Source: Cryptomeria japonica (Eukaryota > Streptophyta > Pinopsida > Cupressales > Cupressaceae). Taken from it: a stretch of DNA of 64,000 nucleotides. The stretch is from the NCBI RefSeq assembly GCF_030272615.1, contig NC_081406.1, positions 483,815,900 through 483,879,899 on the forward strand. The letters run 5' to 3'. Made by a program: the position numbers and the translations under genes. The notes under the pieces are model-generated. The model did no database searches. It was given only the letters and a program-made list of their open reading frames with translations, and had not been told where the DNA came from. Shown in pieces: positions 60,702-64,000 of the stretch; position 1 is the stretch's first letter, and every line of letters begins with the position of its first letter.

Positions 60702-60783
60702 AGGGGTGAAGCATTGAGACTTCCCAAGAGATCACACATCCCAGTACTACTCTAACTCAAGCATACTTAACCACGAAGTTCCC
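60702..60783 (-). ncRNA. 5S rRNA-like sequence, left arm
   Basis: On the minus strand it reads GAACTTCGTGGTTAAG, then AGTAGTACTGGGATG and GGGAAGTC, following plant 5S rRNA from about nucleotide 40 to the 3' end. The box C region has extra changes (GTGTGATC for GGGTGACC). It lacks the 5' third of 5S rRNA, so it is not a functional rRNA gene. Confidence 0.75.
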
Positions 60784-60843
60784 TCTAAGGTTAAACCTAC
60801 TTAGCTTTCCCATTTGCAAGATAAGTAGGTTTAACCTTGGAGG

Positions 60844-60922
60844 GAACTTCATGGTTAAGCACGCTTGAGTTGGAGTAGTACTGGGATGGGTGACCTCCCA
60901 AGAAGTCCCAATGCTTCACCCC
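60844..60922 (+). ncRNA. 5S rRNA-like sequence, right arm
   Basis: GAACTTCATGGTTAAGC, then ACGCTTGAG and GTAGTACTGGGATGGGTGAC, CTCCCAAGAAGTCCC and CTTCACCCC follow plant 5S rRNA from about nucleotide 40 to the end. The internal promoter elements (box A, intermediate element, box C) are nearly intact, so RNA polymerase III could recognise it. The 5' third of 5S rRNA is missing and replaced by other sequence. Confidence 0.8.
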
Positions 60923-61116
60923 TGTGAGCATCACCTAGATGCAATGAGTGCTAAGTGGGCCATTCATTCTCATGAGAGATGGTTTCTTGTGAACCACTAC
61001 TCATGAAACATGGGTCAATGTGTTTGACTCAAAAACTACACAGTTGAACTCTGATAGAAATATCATAGTTTGGCTTGTTGTGGAAAATACTTCCTACTTA
61101 TCAATCTATGTAATCA

Positions 61117-61182
61117 GCTGACGATGTTATGTTGTAATGGGTGCTACCCCCTTCCATTGGTAGTACTTATCTTTAAAAAAAG
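61117..61182 (+). other. LINE 3' end
   Basis: GCTGACGATGTTATG, then GGGTGCTACCCCCTTCC and TAGTACTTATCTTTAAAAAAA: a plant-LINE-like 3' terminus with short A run, after which the outer solo LTR resumes (61183). Confidence 0.7.
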
Positions 61183-61720
61183 TAATAAATAATTAATTAG
61201 CAATTAAATAAAAAAGGTCCAAATAAAATATTCAATTAAAATTCCAATTAGATATAAAATCTCTAAATTAAATAAATAAATAATCCAATAAATTAAATTT
61301 CCAAAAAGGCTCCAACAAATAATTTCAATAAAAATAATTTATTTAATAAATTTTAAGCTCGGAATGAATATTATTTGTTAACTACCCGTTATAGCATTAT
61401 TAATTAATTACTAGAATAAAATCAATCCACATAATAATTAAATAAACATCACATGACAACTCAACCAAAACACTAGAACTGACAAGGTATCGACTAAGCC
61501 TACTTGATGTGATAGGACATTATATCATTCTCTATTTTCAACTTGCCATTGGGATTAGAGACATGCTCAGACTTTTGAAGCTAGGTGGAGTTGATGTCTA
61601 GTACCTACAATCTTGCATAACACCAAACATCTATGCATAATATATATAATATAGTCATAGAGTATAGATGTTGGTAGTAAGAGAATCACAATGTCACACC
61701 TTGCTCACAATGAGTGGAGA

Positions 61721-62959
61721 TGAAGATTTAATCATGATACTTTTAATTATACTTTCTACTTAAAAGTTTTAATATTTTGTGAGCTAATCACTCTAGCTGG
61801 AAGATGATCACTCCTAATCATTCTAGTTGGAGAGATTTCCTTGATCTCCTCTGAGTCTATTTTATCGGTTGTCTCCGTAAACTTAAACTTCTATATGAAG
61901 TCATTAATTTAATGATGAGTCTTCTTCAGTTCATTTTGTAGTCATTACTCTATTTTAAGCGAGTAACCTTATTTTTGAATTTGAATAAGGATATGTATAA
62001 ATGTCACTTAGCTTTCTTCAAAGAGCTAGTTAGTCAAATAGTTCATTACTTGGCCAACAGTTTAGAGTCTTCTATTTTCGTAATCTGCAAACTTCTTTTA
62101 CTTCCTTCGGGAAATACAATCTAATGAAAATTTAAAGTTGATCAAAGATACTTGTGTTTCGGATCTCACTAGAGGAAGAGAAGGGCTAGCTCGACCAAAG
62201 GGAGGTGATCTTTGTTGGTTTTATTTTCATTTCAGTTATGTGAATTAATTCCATTACATTCTCTTTTAATTGTGATCAATTTCAAAATAGACAAGAGTTA
62301 GTTTCAGAAATTGCAGTAGTGTTTTAATGAATGCATTGTTAAAGGTTTTAGTTTCATAATCCATTTAGTTTTACTCAGTAACGTACTTTATTATCATAGG
62401 TAAATGTTAGATTTTGCTTTCATAGTAATTAAAGATGATGGAGTTTATAATCAACTTTAAAACAGAAACTAAATTGGATTGACTCATGAAACTTAGCTTA
62501 GATTTCATTTCTTCTAAATGCAGACTAGAATTTACTTTCTACAATCTAGAATAGATTTTATTTCCTGCAAGTGTAAAGTAGATTTATCTTTCAGTAAATA
62601 AGTTAGATTCAAATTCATATGAATTCAAATTTGTTTTAGCTTTGGAAATAGATAGTTCCATAAATGAGTCTTGATTACATCCTATTTTAATCTCTGATAC
62701 AAGAGCTAGAGTCCTCTTTAGGATAGTTTATATTCTTAATTCATCTTCGCAGAACATCTTTAGCTTTAAAATTCTGCCATGGAAAAAGAGCTCCTGACAG
62801 CTCTTGATGGAGCATGACTAAACATAAGTCACTATTTTACGATGCAAAAACCCCCAACTTTAATAAAATCCCTATCGTAGACAACTTTAAGAAACACCCC
62901 ATTTGATATTGAAAGTAACTAAATGGTGCAAGTAGTGAAATTAATGACCTTGTCCATCA
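61721..62959. mobile_element. Unclassified 1.24-kb insertion in solo LTR
   Basis: Homology to the sister LTR stops at about 61720 and resumes at about 62960 (TGGTATGACATTATTCC against TGATGTGACATCATCCC). The block between has no counterpart and no coding sequence. It can be read as TGAAGATTT...CCATCA (TG...CA), but no convincing target duplication is present, so it may be a decayed solo LTR. Boundaries are approximate. Confidence 0.45.
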
Positions 62960-63337
62960 ATTGGTATGACATTATTCCTTCCACAAATACAAAAACATCA
63001 TATCATATAAACACAACATCAATAATCACATTATATCCAATATAATCATGAAGTAAGGCTAACACATACCATGATAACATCATAAATAAACATAAATCAC
63101 TAAGTACACTTAAATATCCAAACATTAATCTCAACATCAACATAGTCCATAATGTATCACTATCCATATAAAGCATAATGTATCATCTGTCAACATGTAA
63201 TAACTATAATCCACTAGTATCATCAAAAAATAAAAAAAACCATAAAATCTACCAAGAGTATCATGAATATATCTTCAAAAGTCTATGAATGTCTAACAAT
63301 GCATCAAAATAAAAGTGTATCAAGGAGGAACACTACA

Positions 63338-64000
63338 TTGAGTTAGAATCATGCCAAAGTAGAAGAAAAATTGAAAAGTATTGACCAGACCAAGAAAGAA
63401 AAAGAGGTTGAACTCAAGGCCAAAGATTTAGAAAATAGTGAGATAAGAAAAATGGTGGCATCTATCCCTAGAAATAAGAGAAAAAAGAGATAAGATGAAT
63501 ATTGAATTAACAGATGTAAAAGTTATTCATGTCATAGAGCAAAAATAAAAGGAAGTATTGATCCAGTAGTTGTTGATGCTGAAACAAGAATAACGAACTA
63601 GTCAATCTAAGAAAGACAAAGCGAAATGGGGTAAGTAAAGTGAAATGGTTGATTTTGAAGCAAGGAGCAGAGTGTTGGTTCCTAAATCAACAAATTCTAA
63701 GTCCTAGACAAATTGCCACAAACTCATAAATAGACTCGAAATGGTACATGGCCAACAAAGAAGATTCAGTCACAAGACTGAAATCTCCCGCACTTTTGGC
63801 TTTGTGAGACCAAGGTGAGTCAACCTAAGTAATGTCTACATAGATTTTAGATTCCAAAACTCATGACATTACAAATACAACAGATATCCCATTACAAATA
63901 TGCCAAGGAAAGTGTATGAAACTTAGATTTGGCTACAATCCTAGCTTATTAACTATCACTCAGCACTTGGGATGGCTTCTAAACTAAGCTACTCCTAGGA
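63338..64000 (+). pseudogene. Right flank: possible decayed coiled-coil coding fragment
   Basis: After the TTGAG duplication a frame reads AKVEEKLKSIDQTKKEKEVE and EIRKMVASIPRNKRKK, with stops before and after. It continues the frame of 33002-33207 when the insertion is removed. From about 63520 to the end I see nothing recognisable. Confidence 0.35.

Larger units (their letters stand above)
60560..61103. mobile_element. 5S rRNA-derived foldback insertion
   Basis: A 506-bp inverted repeat (60560-61065), two arms of about 244 bp around an 18-nt loop (60804-60821), plus a 38-bp single-copy tail. It is flanked by a perfect 13-bp repeat, ATCTATGTAATCA (60547-60559 and 61104-61116), which joins the host LINE 3' region cleanly when the insert is removed. 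Each arm contains an 80-nt stretch of 5S rRNA similarity. Cassandra-type elements carry 5S sequence in short LTRs, and some SINEs are 5S-derived. Head-to-head pairing of two such units is unusual. Confidence 0.8.
35778..61182 (+). mobile_element. LINE (L1-like), 5'-truncated, split by later insertions
   Basis: Pieces: 35778-36444, then 60103-60559, then 61117-61182. The first holds the end of ORF2 (linker and RNase H). The second continues RNase H (after removal of the solo LTR the text reads across the junction) and the 3' untranslated region. The third ends in a short A run (ATCTTTAAAAAAA). Flanking TAATAAA (35765, before the start; 61183, after the A run) may be the target duplication, but it is short and AT-rich. 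It lies inside the minus solo LTR. Confidence 0.75.
33208..63337 (-). mobile_element. Outermost solo LTR (minus), target of the nest
   Basis: On the minus strand it starts TGTAGTGTTCCTCC (63337) and ends with GCATTACA (33208). It is flanked by TTGAG at 33203-33207 and at 63338-63342, an exact 5-bp duplication. Its parts are 33208-35777 and 61183-63337. They match, in reverse, the plus-strand solo LTR at 36445-39458/59669-60102. Shared phrases include GTCTGAGCATGTCT, CCCAATGGCAAGTTG, and GCATGGGGGGTGGTTCC. Removing a 1.24-kb internal block (about 61721-62959) leaves about 3.49 kb, close to the 3.45 kb of the sister LTR. It carries a LINE, which in turn carries the rest of the nest. Confidence 0.85.

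Noticed and set aside
60844-60922. Functional 5S rRNA gene
   Set aside because: Only the 3' two thirds of 5S is present, with substitutions, in an inverted repeat and with no tandem 5S array or T-run terminator in place.
60547-61116. Palindrome as a simple MITE or TIR transposon
   Set aside because: The 13-bp duplication and 5S content do not fit a DNA transposon; MITE duplications are usually 2-10 bp and the ends show no known TIR.

Overview
The window is repeat-dense, AT-rich plant nuclear DNA with no convincing intact host gene. Almost everything classifiable is a retrotransposon or a solo LTR, stacked inside one another. The organism is most likely a gymnosperm, probably a conifer. That is inferred from the large old LTRs, the many solo LTRs and the style of the gag/pol families. 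No marker gene fixes the species.

Left part (1-15747). A minus-strand Ty3/gypsy element (gag open at the left edge, PBS 447-458, LTR 462-2031) sits inside the 5' LTR of a plus-strand Ty3/gypsy chromovirus (2032-15747). The chromovirus carries gag, protease, RT, RNase H, integrase and a chromodomain, all decayed. Its RT is split by a plus-strand Ty1/copia element (4871-11650) with an exact 5-bp duplication ATAAC on both sides.

Middle (16370-24416). A pol-less LTR element has copia-style LTR, PBS and PPT. Its first ORF is Gag-like (coiled coil plus five zinc-knuckle motifs). Its second is an 1130-codon frame of unknown function, 19562-22954. After 2.7 kb of unassigned DNA comes a copia solo LTR (27079-32578, TSD TATAA). 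A 4.4-kb solo LTR (27985-32419) with a GC-rich minisatellite is nested in it.

Right part (33208-63337). The nest resolves by target-site duplications, from outside in. A minus solo LTR (TSD TTGAG) holds a LINE tail. That LINE holds a plus solo LTR of the same family (TSD TAACC). That LTR holds a pol-less minus LTR element with a Gln/Pro-rich ORF (TSD GATGG/GTTGG). That element holds a minus copia element, whose 5' LTR holds a second, 5'-truncated LINE with a perfect 17-bp TSD. A further LINE fragment lies in the pol-less element's 3' LTR. The first LINE's 3' end also carries a 544-bp foldback insertion made of two head-to-head 5S rRNA-derived sequences, with a 13-bp TSD.

The three most unusual items are: (1) the LINE family with an extra ORF downstream of RNase H, overlapping the ORF2 stop; (2) the pol-less copia-like element with a large second ORF whose N-terminal region looks related to that LINE ORF; (3) the inverted 5S-derived insertion.
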